A program made the translations under genes and the position numbers. From Kribbella italica (lineage in GTDB: Bacteria; Actinomycetota; Actinomycetes; Propionibacteriales; Kribbellaceae): a stretch of 64,000 nucleotides of DNA. Location of the stretch: the NCBI RefSeq assembly GCF_014205135.1, contig NZ_JACHMY010000001.1, forward strand, positions 5,270,001 through 5,334,000, given 5' to 3'. The stretch's first letter is position 1. Every line of letters starts with the position of its first letter. Of this stretch, positions 26,371 to 35,556 are shown piece after piece. The notes beneath the pieces were generated by a model. It worked only from the letters and a program-made list of their open reading frames with translations. It made no database searches and was not told where the DNA came from.

Positions 26371-26831
26371 TCGTAGAGCGGCGGGGCGAGATCTTTGCGG
26401 CGAAGGCGAACGTGCAGCACTCAGTAACCGTTGGGGCTTGGGCTCAGACCGGCGGGGGTGAGCGGTGGGCGGAGTCGGTGCTGGGGGTTGGTGAGTGGTG
26501 CAGGTCCGGTCTGGCCTGCACGCCAGGGTGAGGTCTCGGTGGGCGGAGGGGCAAACGCTGGGCAGGTGGGTGGGGAGGGAAGGGCGGCGGGCCGGTGAGT
26601 TGGTGGGTCGGGCGGGCCAACGGGTCGGCGGGCCGGTGGGTCGGTTTGTGGGCCGAGCGTGTAGGTCCGCGGGGCGGGCGGGCCGGGCGTCGGCGGGTCG
26701 GCCGATCGGGGGGGGGGAGTAGGTGGTGGGCGGGTGGTGAGTACGCGGCTGGCGGTGGATTCGGCGGTTGAGGCGGCGGTTGGTGGTGCGGAGGTCGGCT
26801 TGCTCGGGTCGGCTGTTGACGCAGGGGCCGG
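26371..26831. other. Gene-free G-rich spacer with a ten-G run
   Basis: 460 bp between array 2 and the FAD oxidoreductase gene. Strong G bias on the plus strand, GGTCGGCGGGCCGGTGGG-type short repeats at about 26600-26700 and a ten-G homopolymer at 26708-26717. No gene, hairpin terminator or promoter that I can support. Confidence 0.6.
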
Positions 26832-29045
26832 TTAGTAGGCGCGGATTGAGTTCACGTGGGCTCGGGGGGTGCCGTTGGTTGCGGTGGCTGTTAGGCGGAG
26901 GGCCGATAGGGAGGTGGGGGCGGGGAGCGGATGGTGGTTGAGGCGGCGGCGGTTCGAGAGGGTGGTGGTCAGCGGGTGCCAGGTGCCGTCGGGGGTTCGG
27001 TACTCGAGGGAGTAGTCGCGCAGCAGCGTCGGGAGGATTTCGTACGGCGTGCGGTGGTGGTGGAGGTTGATCAGGTCCTCTTCGACGTCGTCGTCCAGTA
27101 CGACGACCACCTCGGTGACCTCGACCGGTGATGGCCAGGTGAGGGTAATGGTGGGCGTCGGGTCCCAGGCGAGGTCTTCGGAGGACCAGAGGTTGGGGCC
27201 GCCGTACGGGCGGGAGTAGCCGCCGATGACCTTCGACGCGGAGTAGGCGTTGGATTCGCCGGCGCGGTAGCAGAGGCCGGCGCGCGGGAGGATGTGTTTC
27301 CAGGAGCGGAACTGTTCGGTGTACTGCTCGTCGGGTTCGGGGTCTCGGTGGGAGAAGCAGAGGGTGCCGGGGAGAGCACTGGCAGCGGTGTGGACGGCGA
27401 CTGCGGGGTTGGCCTTCAGGACTACGACCGCGTTGCTGGGCACAGAGGGGTGCCAGGAGAGGGGGACGGAGACCCAGCGCTTTTCGCCGGCGGGGACTTC
27501 GACGGAGGCGGACGAGAGAAGGGCTAGAGGGAGGTAGTTCTGGGGTTTCAGGGGGTCGTGGAGTTCGACGGTGAGAGTGGTGGCCTCGGCGGCGTCCACC
27601 AGGAACTCAAGGCCGTCCAGCGAAGGATCGACGGGGAGGACCATCGCGAGGTCCGCGTCGAGCGCGAGCGAGCCGTCCGAGACCTCGACGGCCAGGCGGC
27701 GGAGGGTGGACGAAGCTTCGGCGGTGGCGGACAGCGCGAGGTTGGCCGGATCGGTGTCGGTCACGCCGAGAACCGACGCGTCGGCGCGGTGCAGGGCGTT
27801 GCGGACCAGGTCGAAGTGTTCGACGGCCAACGCCCGGGGTGTCAGGTCATTGCCCAAGGCAACCGAAGCGGCCACGCCGACCGCCTCGCCGAGCACCGCA
27901 CAGGTCGCCATCACGCGCGTCGTACCGAACGCCACATGGCTCGCGGAGATGTTGCGCCCCGCCATCCACAGGTTGCGCACGTTGCGCGAGTACAGCGAGC
28001 GCAGCGGGATGTGGTAGTTCCCGTCCGGGTGCCAGTGCTTCGACCCGCGCTCGGTCGCGTACATCCCGCCGGGCGGGTGCAGATCGATCGACCAGCCGCC
28101 GAAGGCGACCCGGTCGTCGAACAGACGCTGTTCCAGTACGTCGTGCTGCGTGAGCACGTGGTCGCCGACGAACCGCCGGTACTCCCGCTTGCCCGGCACC
28201 GCCCCGATCCACTCCAGCGTCAGGTGGTCCGCGTCGAAGCGCCCCGAGTTCTTGATGTGGTCCCAGATCCCGTACACCGCGGCCTGCAGCTCGTCGCGGA
28301 TCGCCTCGTTGTCGTCGACGACGTCGAGCGAACCGCCCCACTCGATCCACCAGTACGCACACCCGTAGGCGTCGGTCCGGATGATCCGCCGTTCCGGGAT
28401 CGATGTCTGGGTGATGTCGCGGGCGAACGACGGCGGCACGAACCGCACCGGCTCGCCGGCATCCTTGGTGTAGAAGAGGATCGTGCTGCCGAGCGTGTTG
28501 TCGTCCGGCACCTCCGGGGCCCACGACTCGTCGTACGCCGACCGCGGCTCGCGCCCGGTGCGGAACTCGGCACCCGCCAGGAAACCGATCAGTCCGTCGC
28601 CCGAGCAGTCGGCGTACGCCGGGCTGTGGAAGGTGATCTCCTTCTCCGCGCCCATCTGCCAGCCGGTCACCGAGCGGATCTCGCCGTCGGCGGCGTCGAC
28701 GGTGCGGACGTCGGTGTTGAGCCACAGCTGGATGTTCGGCTCGGCGCGAACGGCTTCGAGGACGACGAGGTCCCAGTAGTACGGGTTGCCCTGCGGGTTG
28801 CGGTACTGGTTCTCGACGAACAGCTCGCCCATGATCCCGGTCTCGCGCGCGAAGTGCTGTACGCCGTGCGCGGTCGCGCCGCAGACCCAGACGCGGACCT
28901 CGCTGCTGGAGTTGCCGCCGAGGACCGGGCGGTTCTGCACGAGTGCGACCGTGCGGCCCTGGCGGGCGGCGGCGATCGCGGCACAGACGCCGGCCAGACC
29001 GCCGCCGACCACGGTCAGATCGGTGTGGACGTCGAGCTGCTGCAT
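26832..29045 (-). CDS. FAD-dependent oxidoreductase with C-terminal sandwich domain
   Basis: 737 residues from ATG 29043-29045 (GAAAGG upstream); upstream in-frame codons fall in repeat-like spacer. Residues about 8-45 form the FAD dinucleotide fold (DLTVVGGGLAGVCAAIAAARQG, then LGGNSSSEVRVWVCG), and residues to about 430 match the FAD_oxidored family, with ADCSGDGLIGFLAG and RNLWMAGRNISASHVAFGTTRVM near its end. Residues about 450-737 are beta-rich and resemble a discoidin/F5-8-type carbohydrate-binding module (SLEYRTPDGTWHPL). Such proteins cluster with sugar importers; the reaction is not established. Here it follows an RpiR regulator and an ABC sugar importer on the same strand. Confidence 0.85.
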   Translation of the reverse strand: MQQLDVHTDLTVVGGGLAGVCAAIAAARQGRTVALVQNRPVLGGNSSSEVRVWVCGATAHGVQHFARETGIMGELFVENQYRNPQGNPYYWDLVVLEAVRAEPNIQLWLNTDVRTVDAADGEIRSVTGWQMGAEKEITFHSPAYADCSGDGLIGFLAGAEFRTGREPRSAYDESWAPEVPDDNTLGSTILFYTKDAGEPVRFVPPSFARDITQTSIPERRIIRTDAYGCAYWWIEWGGSLDVVDDNEAIRDELQAAVYGIWDHIKNSGRFDADHLTLEWIGAVPGKREYRRFVGDHVLTQHDVLEQRLFDDRVAFGGWSIDLHPPGGMYATERGSKHWHPDGNYHIPLRSLYSRNVRNLWMAGRNISASHVAFGTTRVMATCAVLGEAVGVAASVALGNDLTPRALAVEHFDLVRNALHRADASVLGVTDTDPANLALSATAEASSTLRRLAVEVSDGSLALDADLAMVLPVDPSLDGLEFLVDAAEATTLTVELHDPLKPQNYLPLALLSSASVEVPAGEKRWVSVPLSWHPSVPSNAVVVLKANPAVAVHTAASALPGTLCFSHRDPEPDEQYTEQFRSWKHILPRAGLCYRAGESNAYSASKVIGGYSRPYGGPNLWSSEDLAWDPTPTITLTWPSPVEVTEVVVVLDDDVEEDLINLHHHRTPYEILPTLLRDYSLEYRTPDGTWHPLTTTLSNRRRLNHHPLPAPTSLSALRLTATATNGTPRAHVNSIRAY

Positions 29046-29100
29046 GGGGAAACCTTTCGGTGTCTGCTTGTGGCGGGCAACCTGATCGGAGGCGGACTGA

Positions 29101-29180
29101 GGCGGGGGCCGGTACTTGGAGTGGGTGGGGCTGGATTCGAGGTTCAAGGCCGGGACGGGGGTCGGTACTTGGAGTGGGTG
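29101..29180 (-). repeat. Intercistronic repeat copies B and C (core CCCACTCCAAGTACCG)
   Basis: Two copies of the core found at 6379-6407 lie 55-60 bp apart, on the coding strand, in the spacer between the RpiR and FAD oxidoreductase genes: copy B at 29101-29130 and copy C at 29150-29180. Both extend the match with A/GCCCCCG on the 3' side. Copy B ends 56 bases before the start codon. Confidence 0.65.
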
Positions 29181-29205
29181 GTCCAGGAGCGAGGGCGGCG
29201 GGCGG

Positions 29206-30093
29206 CTACAAGTCGGGGTGTACGACGGGCTGCCCCGGCCCGTTCGGGTGGTTGGCGGTGAGGTGGTCGGGCACGCGCTGCGCGACCAGGACGAACAGCA
29301 GCCCCGCGGTCAACGTGTCGCTGGCGCGGCCGGCGAAGAACTCGGTCCAGGTGCCGCCGACCGGCGTACCGGTGTCGAAGGTGATGTCGGCCAGTTCCCC
29401 GACCGGTGACGCGACCACGCCCGTGATCGCGACCGACAGCGCGCCCTGCGCGGTCGAGCGGCGGACGAAGTCCAAGGTCGTCGGATCGGTGCCGGACCGC
29501 GTGACGACCAGCGCGACGTCGCCCGGGCCGAGCAGCCCGCCGGCGATCTGCGCGGACTGCGGACCGTCGAAGAACCAGACCGGGATGCCGATCCGCAGCA
29601 ACCGGATGTACAGCTCGCGGGCCGGGATCGCGTCGCCCCACTCCCCGTAGATGTGCGTACGCCGGGCGCCCGCGATCGCGTCCGCGACCCGGGTCGCGGC
29701 GTTCAGGTCGATCGTCGCGAGCGCGTTGCGCAGCGCGTTGGCCTGCGTCGAGGCCAGCACGTTGAGCACCTGGTCGGGCGGGTCCGCCGGGCCGATCGCG
29801 AGCCCGATGTCGCTGGCCCAGCCGGCCTCCAGACCGCGCCCGACCTCCATCGCGAGCGCGGCCCGCAGCGCCGGGTACCCGGCGAACCCGAGCTGCGTGG
29901 ACAGCCGCGTCACCGTCGCGGCCGAGGTCCGTGCGGCCTCGGCCAGCTTGGTGATCGAGCCGCGCGCGACGTCGTCCGGGTTCGCCAGGATCTGCTCGGC
30001 GACCCGCAGCATCGCGCCGTTCAGGTCAGGCAGCGCGCGCTTCGCCAGCTGCAACGGGCTCGGGGTACCAGCTCTGTCCACGTCGTTTCCCAT
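29206..30093 (-). CDS. RpiR-family regulator (HTH plus SIS domain)
   Basis: 295 residues from ATG 30091-30093; longer in-frame readings have no better start. N-terminal RpiR helix-turn-helix (VARGSITKLAEAARTSAATVTRLSTQLGFAGYPALRAAL), then a SIS phosphosugar-binding domain (THIYGEWGDAIPARELYIRLLRIGIPVWFFDG; VALVVTRSGTDPTTLDFVRR). Regulators of this type sense a phosphosugar. Gene order suggests control of the importer upstream and the FAD oxidoreductase downstream. Stop at 29206; then the 160-bp spacer with the two repeat copies. Confidence 0.88.
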   Translation of the reverse strand: MGNDVDRAGTPSPLQLAKRALPDLNGAMLRVAEQILANPDDVARGSITKLAEAARTSAATVTRLSTQLGFAGYPALRAALAMEVGRGLEAGWASDIGLAIGPADPPDQVLNVLASTQANALRNALATIDLNAATRVADAIAGARRTHIYGEWGDAIPARELYIRLLRIGIPVWFFDGPQSAQIAGGLLGPGDVALVVTRSGTDPTTLDFVRRSTAQGALSVAITGVVASPVGELADITFDTGTPVGGTWTEFFAGRASDTLTAGLLFVLVAQRVPDHLTANHPNGPGQPVVHPDL

Positions 30094-30205
30094 CCCGCGA
30101 TCATCACGTACAGACGAACTGGGCACTCGCGATCCCGTCGGTGTCGCCGAGCATCCACAGATGCGTCGAGGTCGGCCGCACACCCCTTCACCGAGGACTC
30201 CCTGC

Positions 30206-31036
30206 TCACTTGATTCCCGTATGGGTCATCGCGGCGATGAAGCGGCGTTGCAGCAGGACGAACACGAGCAGCACCGGCACGATCGAGACCACCGAGGCGG
30301 CCATCGTCAGCCCGGGCGCGATCGCGCCCTGCTCGTCGACGAAGTTGGTCAGCCCGAGCGGCAACGTGAAGTGCTCGGGGCTGCTGATCAGCACCAGCGG
30401 CGTCTCGTAGTCGTTCCAGGACCAGACGAACGCGAGGATGCCGAGCGCGCTGAGCACGGGCGTGGCCAGCGGCAGGTAGATCCGGCGGAAGATCTGCCAC
30501 TCGTTCGCGCCGTCCATCCGGGCCGCCTCGGCGAACTCGGCCGGCTGGGCGACGAAGAACTGGCGCATCAGGAACGTGCCGAGCACGGTGAACATGCCGG
30601 GCAGGATCAGCGCCCACAGCGTGTCGTACAGGCCGAGCTGCTGGAAGTAGATGAACCGCGGCACGAGCAGCAGCTGGGCCGGGATGATCGCGGTCGCGAG
30701 GTAGAGCAGGAACAGCTTGTCGCGGCCTTTGAACGTCATCCGGGCGAAGGCGTAGCCGGCCATCGTCGCGGTCAGCAGCTCACCCGCGACCCGCAGGACG
30801 GCGACGAAGACGGACCGGCCGAACGCCGGCAGCACCGAGGTCTCGCCGACCAGCACGGTCTTGAAGTTGTCCCACTGGAACGGGTCCGGGATCCACTGCA
30901 TCGGGATCTTGTACGCGTCGATGTCGGCCTTCAAAGCAGTCGAGACCATCCACGCGAACGGCGCCAGGAAGGCCAGCGCCAGGATCCACAAAGGGATTCC
31001 CCAAGCCCACTTTTTTGGAAGATAGAGCTTACTCAT
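30206..31036 (-). CDS. ABC sugar importer permease, MalG type
   Basis: 276 residues, six membrane segments, with the cytoplasmic EAA loop EFAEAARMDGANEWQIFRRI. MalG/UgpE-like members of CUT1 importers. ATG overlaps the preceding permease stop by 8 bp. No ATPase gene is linked, as is common in actinobacteria where a shared MsiK-type ATPase serves many importers. Confidence 0.93.
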   Translation of the reverse strand: MSKLYLPKKWAWGIPLWILALAFLAPFAWMVSTALKADIDAYKIPMQWIPDPFQWDNFKTVLVGETSVLPAFGRSVFVAVLRVAGELLTATMAGYAFARMTFKGRDKLFLLYLATAIIPAQLLLVPRFIYFQQLGLYDTLWALILPGMFTVLGTFLMRQFFVAQPAEFAEAARMDGANEWQIFRRIYLPLATPVLSALGILAFVWSWNDYETPLVLISSPEHFTLPLGLTNFVDEQGAIAPGLTMAASVVSIVPVLLVFVLLQRRFIAAMTHTGIK

Positions 31037-31958
31037 GCAGAGCCCTCCCTCGCTGGGCGCGCCAGGTCAGCAGCGTCAGGACCAGTACGCCGGCGAACGT
31101 CACCAGGCCGATCGCCGAGGCATAGCCGAACCGGTAGAACTGGAAGCCGGTCTGGTACATGTAGTACGAGATCGTCGTGGTCGCGTCGCCCGGACCGCCG
31201 GCGGTGATCAGCGCGATCAGGCCGAACCCCTGCGAGGCCCCGATGATCAGCATGACCAGCAGGAAGATCGTTGTCGGCAGCAACGACGGCCAGGTGATCG
31301 TGCGGAACTTCGCCCACATCCCGGCGCCGTCGATGTCGGCCGCCTCGTACAGCTGCTTCGGCGCGTCCTGCAGCGCGGACAGGTAGATCAGCGAGCAGTA
31401 GCCGACGCCACCCCAGACCGCCATCACGATCAGCGCCGGCAGCGCCCAGTGCGACGAGGCGAACCAGCCGGGCTCGAGGCCGAAGGCGCCGAGCACCTGG
31501 TTGACCAGGCCGGCCTTCGGGTTCATCAGCATCAGCCAGGTCATGCCGATCGCGACCGTGTTGACGATGTACGGCAGGAAGAAGATCGCCCGCAGGATGG
31601 CGCGACCGGGCAACGGCCGGTTGAGCGCGATGCCGAGCGCCAGGCCCAGTACGACGGTCAGCGGCACGCTCACCCCGACGTACACGAAGGTCAGGCCGAC
31701 GGCGTTCCAGAAGCCGGGGTCCTTGGCGATGGCCACGAAGTTGTCCAGGCCGGCGAAGCTGATGCCGCCGAAGCCGGAGACCAGGTTCCAGTCGGTGAAG
31801 GCGAGCAGGATCACGCTGATCAGCGGGATCAGCGTGAACGCGACCACCCCGAGCAGGTTGGGCGCGATGAACAGGAAGCCGATCCAGCCGCGCGGGCTGA
31901 TCCCCGGCTGCTTCTCGGTCCGCACGGCCGGGGCCGCGGTGACGGTGGCGGAGACCAT
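31029..31958 (-). CDS. ABC sugar importer permease, MalF type
   Basis: 309 residues starting at ATG 31956-31958, which overlaps the binding-protein stop (TGATG). Six membrane segments; EAA loop QLYEAADIDGAGMWAKFRTITWP. Partner of the MalG-type permease that follows. Substrate set by the binding protein: a carbohydrate, identity unknown. Confidence 0.93.
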   Translation of the reverse strand: MVSATVTAAPAVRTEKQPGISPRGWIGFLFIAPNLLGVVAFTLIPLISVILLAFTDWNLVSGFGGISFAGLDNFVAIAKDPGFWNAVGLTFVYVGVSVPLTVVLGLALGIALNRPLPGRAILRAIFFLPYIVNTVAIGMTWLMLMNPKAGLVNQVLGAFGLEPGWFASSHWALPALIVMAVWGGVGYCSLIYLSALQDAPKQLYEAADIDGAGMWAKFRTITWPSLLPTTIFLLVMLIIGASQGFGLIALITAGGPGDATTTISYYMYQTGFQFYRFGYASAIGLVTFAGVLVLTLLTWRAQRGRALHE

Positions 31959-33256
31959 CACGAGCTCCTCTCGGTACGGGCGATCGCGGCGTCGGCCAGC
32001 CGGCGGACGTCGCGGATCGCAGGGCCGGGGGCCTTCTCGCCCAGCCAGCACAGGTCGCGCTGCTGGCCGTGGGCGAGGCTGATCTCGGGGAAGCCGGCCA
32101 GCCGGGTGTCGGTGGCCAGCTTCGGCTCGGCACCAAGCACGACCCGGCGGAACGAGTCGACGTCGAAGTACTTGTCCGGTTCCTTGCCGAGCACGCCGGT
32201 GATCATCTGGTCGTCGGTGACGTTGCCGAGCGTGGGCAGCTTGCCGCCGGCCAGCATCGGGCCGGAGCCCTCGGTGAGCCAGAACTTCACGAACTCCCAG
32301 GCCGCGTCGGCCTTCGGGGACTTCGGGTTGACCATCACGAAGTTGTTGTACGAACCGCCGTTCCAGTCACCGCCGTCCACGGTCGGCGGTGGCGCGAAGG
32401 CGACCTTGAAGTCGTGCGGGTACTTCTTCGCGTCGTACAGGTACCGCAGGTTGAACGGCGCGGTCGACCAGAGGTGGAACTCCTGCTGCAGGAACGAGTT
32501 CTGCTGGTACGCCGCGAGGTGGCGGGCGAGCACCTCGCGCCAGGGGAAGGCCGACCCTTCCTCGATCATCTCCCGGCCGAGCGCGAACGCCTGCTCGAAG
32601 TGCGGGTCGCCGAAGTTCGAGCGGTCGCCGTCGTACCAGTAGTTCGGGCCGAGCTTGATCCGCGGGACGTCGGGGATCGTGTAGCAGCCGTAGGTCTGCG
32701 CGGTGGTCAGCTGCTTGGCCGTCGCGCGGTAGTCCTCGATCGTCCAGGCCTGCGGGAGCTCGACGCCGGCCTGTTCGCGGAGCGTCTCGTTGAACAGCAC
32801 GAAGTACGGCTCCCGCGCGGTCGCCAGCGCCTTGATCCGGCCGTCGTCGAGGAACGCCCGCGGCTGGTCGGTGTCCAGGAACACCTTCAGCTCCGGGTCG
32901 GCCTGGACCCGCTCGGTCAGGTCCGCCGCCAGTCCGGACCCGGCCCGCAGCGCGAGATTCTCCTGCGCGTAGGTGAAGTACACGTCGATGTCGATCCCAC
33001 CCTGCAGGGCGGTGTCGAGCTTCAGGTTCCCCCGGTCGTCGTTGACGAACCGCGTGTAGTTCACCTGGTACTGCGGGAACTTCGCCTGGAACGCGTCGAC
33101 CACCTTCTGCGGCCCCGACGCCGCCGGCACCCCACCCCACACCTGCAGCACACTCGACTTCGCGCCGCTCGACGACGAACACCCCGCCGCAGCCGCCGCC
33201 ACCGCACCCACCCCGGCGAGAAACCCACGCCGGGACAACTCGTTCCGCATCCTCAC
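31958..33256 (-). CDS. Extracellular solute-binding lipoprotein of CUT1 sugar importer
   Basis: 432 residues (start at 33254-33256; a second Met two codons on is an alternative). Tat-type lipoprotein signal: SRRGFLAGVGAVAAAAAGC, with the lipid-modified Cys at about residue 25. Family 1 binding protein fold; late KSPKADAAWEFVKFWLTEG motif is typical of MalE/UgpB relatives. First gene of the importer operon, followed by permease, permease, RpiR and FAD oxidoreductase. Confidence 0.92.
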   Translation of the reverse strand: MRMRNELSRRGFLAGVGAVAAAAAGCSSSSGAKSSVLQVWGGVPAASGPQKVVDAFQAKFPQYQVNYTRFVNDDRGNLKLDTALQGGIDIDVYFTYAQENLALRAGSGLAADLTERVQADPELKVFLDTDQPRAFLDDGRIKALATAREPYFVLFNETLREQAGVELPQAWTIEDYRATAKQLTTAQTYGCYTIPDVPRIKLGPNYWYDGDRSNFGDPHFEQAFALGREMIEEGSAFPWREVLARHLAAYQQNSFLQQEFHLWSTAPFNLRYLYDAKKYPHDFKVAFAPPPTVDGGDWNGGSYNNFVMVNPKSPKADAAWEFVKFWLTEGSGPMLAGGKLPTLGNVTDDQMITGVLGKEPDKYFDVDSFRRVVLGAEPKLATDTRLAGFPEISLAHGQQRDLCWLGEKAPGPAIRDVRRLADAAIARTERSS

Positions 33257-33287
33257 ACCAACCCCTCACCGTGGATTGCTGCAAGAC

Positions 33288-33314
33288 ATTATCCAGATTG
33301 CCTCTTCCTGCCAA
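33288..33314 (-). promoter_or_regulatory. Possible promoter of the importer operon
   Basis: On the minus strand TTGGCA (33314-33309) and GATAAT (33293-33288) are 15 bp apart, a little short, in an unusually AT-rich stretch 30-60 bases before the binding-protein start. A TTTGCACAAA near-palindrome (33318-33328) lies just upstream and could be an operator. Confidence 0.4.
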
Positions 33315-33351
33315 CCCTTTGTGCAAATCTTTTTCAGAGCGCTGGATGGTA

Positions 33352-33387
33352 CTTCGCCACCCGGGTGGCCGGCCCGAGTGGCGGAAG
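33352..33387 (-). terminator. Terminator-like hairpin after the metalloprotease gene
   Basis: CTTCGCCAC (33352-33360) pairs with GTGGCGGAAG (33378-33387) with one bulged G; the loop contains further GC pairing (CCACCCGGGTGG overlap). Placed 17 bp beyond the metalloprotease stop. Confidence 0.5.
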
Positions 33388-33403
33388 CACCGCGATCAGC
33401 GGG

Positions 33404-35410
33404 TCAGCCCTTGGGCTTGGTGAAGGCCCAGGCGGTGTTGTTGAGGGTGTCCTCGAGGCCGGTGAAGCCTTCGTTGGGGTTGTAGGTGTCCTCGCCGAAG
33501 TCCACGTCGACGTCGTCGGCGGTGCCGCCGAGGCCGTCCGGACCGACACCGTAGAGCAGCGGGAAGTTGCCGCCCTGGTCCATCAGGTTGTACGTCGTGT
33601 TGAACTGGTCGACGTGGTAGCTGCCGACGAAGTGGCCGGTCTCGTGGGAGACCACGTTGGCGACGACCTGGGAGACGAACTTGATCTTCTGGGCCGCCGG
33701 CGCGCCGGCCGGCAGGTAGCTGTTGATCGACGGGTCACCGAACCCGTTGGCCGGGTCGGACAGCACGTCGAGCAGCGCCAGCGCGCTCTCTTCGTGGCCG
33801 AAGTTGCCGGGGTCGATGGTCTGGGCGATCCCGATCGTGTCGATACCCGACTCCGCGATGGTGCCGCCGACGATCACCCGGGAGACGTTCTCCTGGCCGA
33901 ACGGGTCGGCGTGGTCGCGGCTGTTCAGCACCTTGACCTGGACGTTCGGGTTCAGGCCCTTCGCGATCAGGTCCTGCTTGATGTTCTCGGTCACCGTCGC
34001 GGTGATCCTGGTGATCAACTGGCTCTCGGCCGTCCGGGGCAGCCCCCAGCGGGCGACGAACGCGGAGAACGGCGACAGGGTGCGAACACCCGGACCACCG
34101 AAGATCGCCGTGTTCACCCGGGCGCCGTCGAAGTCGAGGAAGATCGTCTGCTGCTTCTTGTCCACCTCGGAGCCGGGACGGTAGGCCTCGACCGTGGCGT
34201 CGTAGTTGCCGACCCCGGCCTCGACCGACACGGCGTACCAGCCGGCCTCCTCCGCGACGTACGCGAAGACGGCGTTGCCGCCGCCGGGCAGCGGCGAGGT
34301 CACCGGGTAGAGGCTGGAGGCGTCCTGCTCCGACCCGACGCCTTGGCTGCCGTCGACGCGGTGCACGACCAGCCGGGACGCCGAACCGGTCACGCTGCCA
34401 CCGAGGACGTCGCCCTTCTTCAGCTTGACCGCGTAGTAGTCCTTGTCGACCTGGGCTACCGACAGGGCGACCTGGTAGTTGCCGGTGTCGCCGCCACCCA
34501 GGCCTGAGCCGGAGTCGTTCGGGTCGGCCGGGAACGGACCGGCCAGGCTGAAGCCGGCGACCAGGACGTAGTAGTCGCCCACGGCCGGCAGGTCGAAGGT
34601 GAGCAGGCTGGTGACGCCCGCGCCGCTGTCGTCGTCGGAGGCGATCAGCTCACCGGCCGGGGTGTAGACGCCGACCACGGTGTCGGTGCCGACGGTGCCT
34701 TCGGTGCTCACCTTCAGCGTCAGACCGCCGGCGTTGGCGGTCACCTTGTAGAAGTCGAAGTCGTTGGTTCCGTCGCCGCTCGGGCCGTGCGGTCCGTCGC
34801 CGAGGGTCGCGGTGGTGATGGCAGCGCCCTTGTTGACGCCGATTCCGGTCTCGGTGGCCAGCGGGATCGCGCCGTTGTCCTCGGTACCGGCCGGGATGGT
34901 GACCTGGCTCGGCGCGAGGTTCGGCATCGTGCCGAGGATGCGCAGCCGCGGGTTCTGGTTGGCGCCGGTCCCGAAGCCGTTCACCGGCTCGGCGGCGGCC
35001 TGGGAGTCGTTCGCCCCGGAGATCGCGTCCGGCTCCTGCTCGTCGTACAGCAAAGGAGACGGCAGTGGCTTGCCGGCCGCCTTGGTCTTGGCGGCCAGGC
35101 CGCTGCTCTTGGCCCGTTGCTTGCCCTTGGCATCCATCAGGGTGTGCCAGTACGACCAGTCGGTGGCGGTCGCGTCCGGCGTGTTCGCCAGGTACGGGTT
35201 CGGTACGGCGACTTGCTTGCCGCCCACCACCGCGGTCGGCGCCTTGCTGGACTTCGGTGCCAGCTGGACCCCGGCCTGCAGAGCGGCCTTCTCCAGCGGT
35301 GTCACCTGCTCCGTCGCGTCCGACCCTCCAGCGATCCCCTGACCGGCGGCGCCGGCGACCAGCGCCAACCCCGACATCCCGATCAGGGCGCGTTTCAGCT
35401 GCGCATGCAT
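33404..35410 (-). CDS. Secreted zinc metalloprotease with PPC-like domains
   Basis: 668 residues from ATG 35408-35410 (GGGAGGA upstream). N-terminal signal peptide (KRALIGMSGLALVAGAAGQGIAGG), a pro-like region, then beta-rich segments resembling bacterial pre-peptidase C-terminal domains (DFDFYKVTANAGGLTLKVST; VGDYYVLVAGFS). The active site HETGHFVGSYHVD at about 589-601 matches HExxHxxGxxH/D of metzincin-like proteases. Secreted, cell-surface or medium protein degradation is likely; substrate unknown. No partner gene on its strand nearby. Confidence 0.85.
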   Translation of the reverse strand: MHAQLKRALIGMSGLALVAGAAGQGIAGGSDATEQVTPLEKAALQAGVQLAPKSSKAPTAVVGGKQVAVPNPYLANTPDATATDWSYWHTLMDAKGKQRAKSSGLAAKTKAAGKPLPSPLLYDEQEPDAISGANDSQAAAEPVNGFGTGANQNPRLRILGTMPNLAPSQVTIPAGTEDNGAIPLATETGIGVNKGAAITTATLGDGPHGPSGDGTNDFDFYKVTANAGGLTLKVSTEGTVGTDTVVGVYTPAGELIASDDDSGAGVTSLLTFDLPAVGDYYVLVAGFSLAGPFPADPNDSGSGLGGGDTGNYQVALSVAQVDKDYYAVKLKKGDVLGGSVTGSASRLVVHRVDGSQGVGSEQDASSLYPVTSPLPGGGNAVFAYVAEEAGWYAVSVEAGVGNYDATVEAYRPGSEVDKKQQTIFLDFDGARVNTAIFGGPGVRTLSPFSAFVARWGLPRTAESQLITRITATVTENIKQDLIAKGLNPNVQVKVLNSRDHADPFGQENVSRVIVGGTIAESGIDTIGIAQTIDPGNFGHEESALALLDVLSDPANGFGDPSINSYLPAGAPAAQKIKFVSQVVANVVSHETGHFVGSYHVDQFNTTYNLMDQGGNFPLLYGVGPDGLGGTADDVDVDFGEDTYNPNEGFTGLEDTLNNTAWAFTKPKG

Positions 35411-35556
35411 CTGTGTTCCTCCCGTAGCCCCACTACCCACGAGCCGGCTGACCCGCGAGCCATTCCCCGAGCGTGGGAGCACCCTAAGCACAGCCTCTAC
35501 GGTCTGTGAAGACGTCGACACCGCCCGTTACGGACAGTGAAGACGGGGCGAACCGG

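Noticed and set aside
24500..26531. Long Gly/Pro/Cys/Val-rich frames across the G-rich array
   Set aside because: Same reason: repeat DNA without stops in any frame; amino acid patterns just mirror the nucleotide units.
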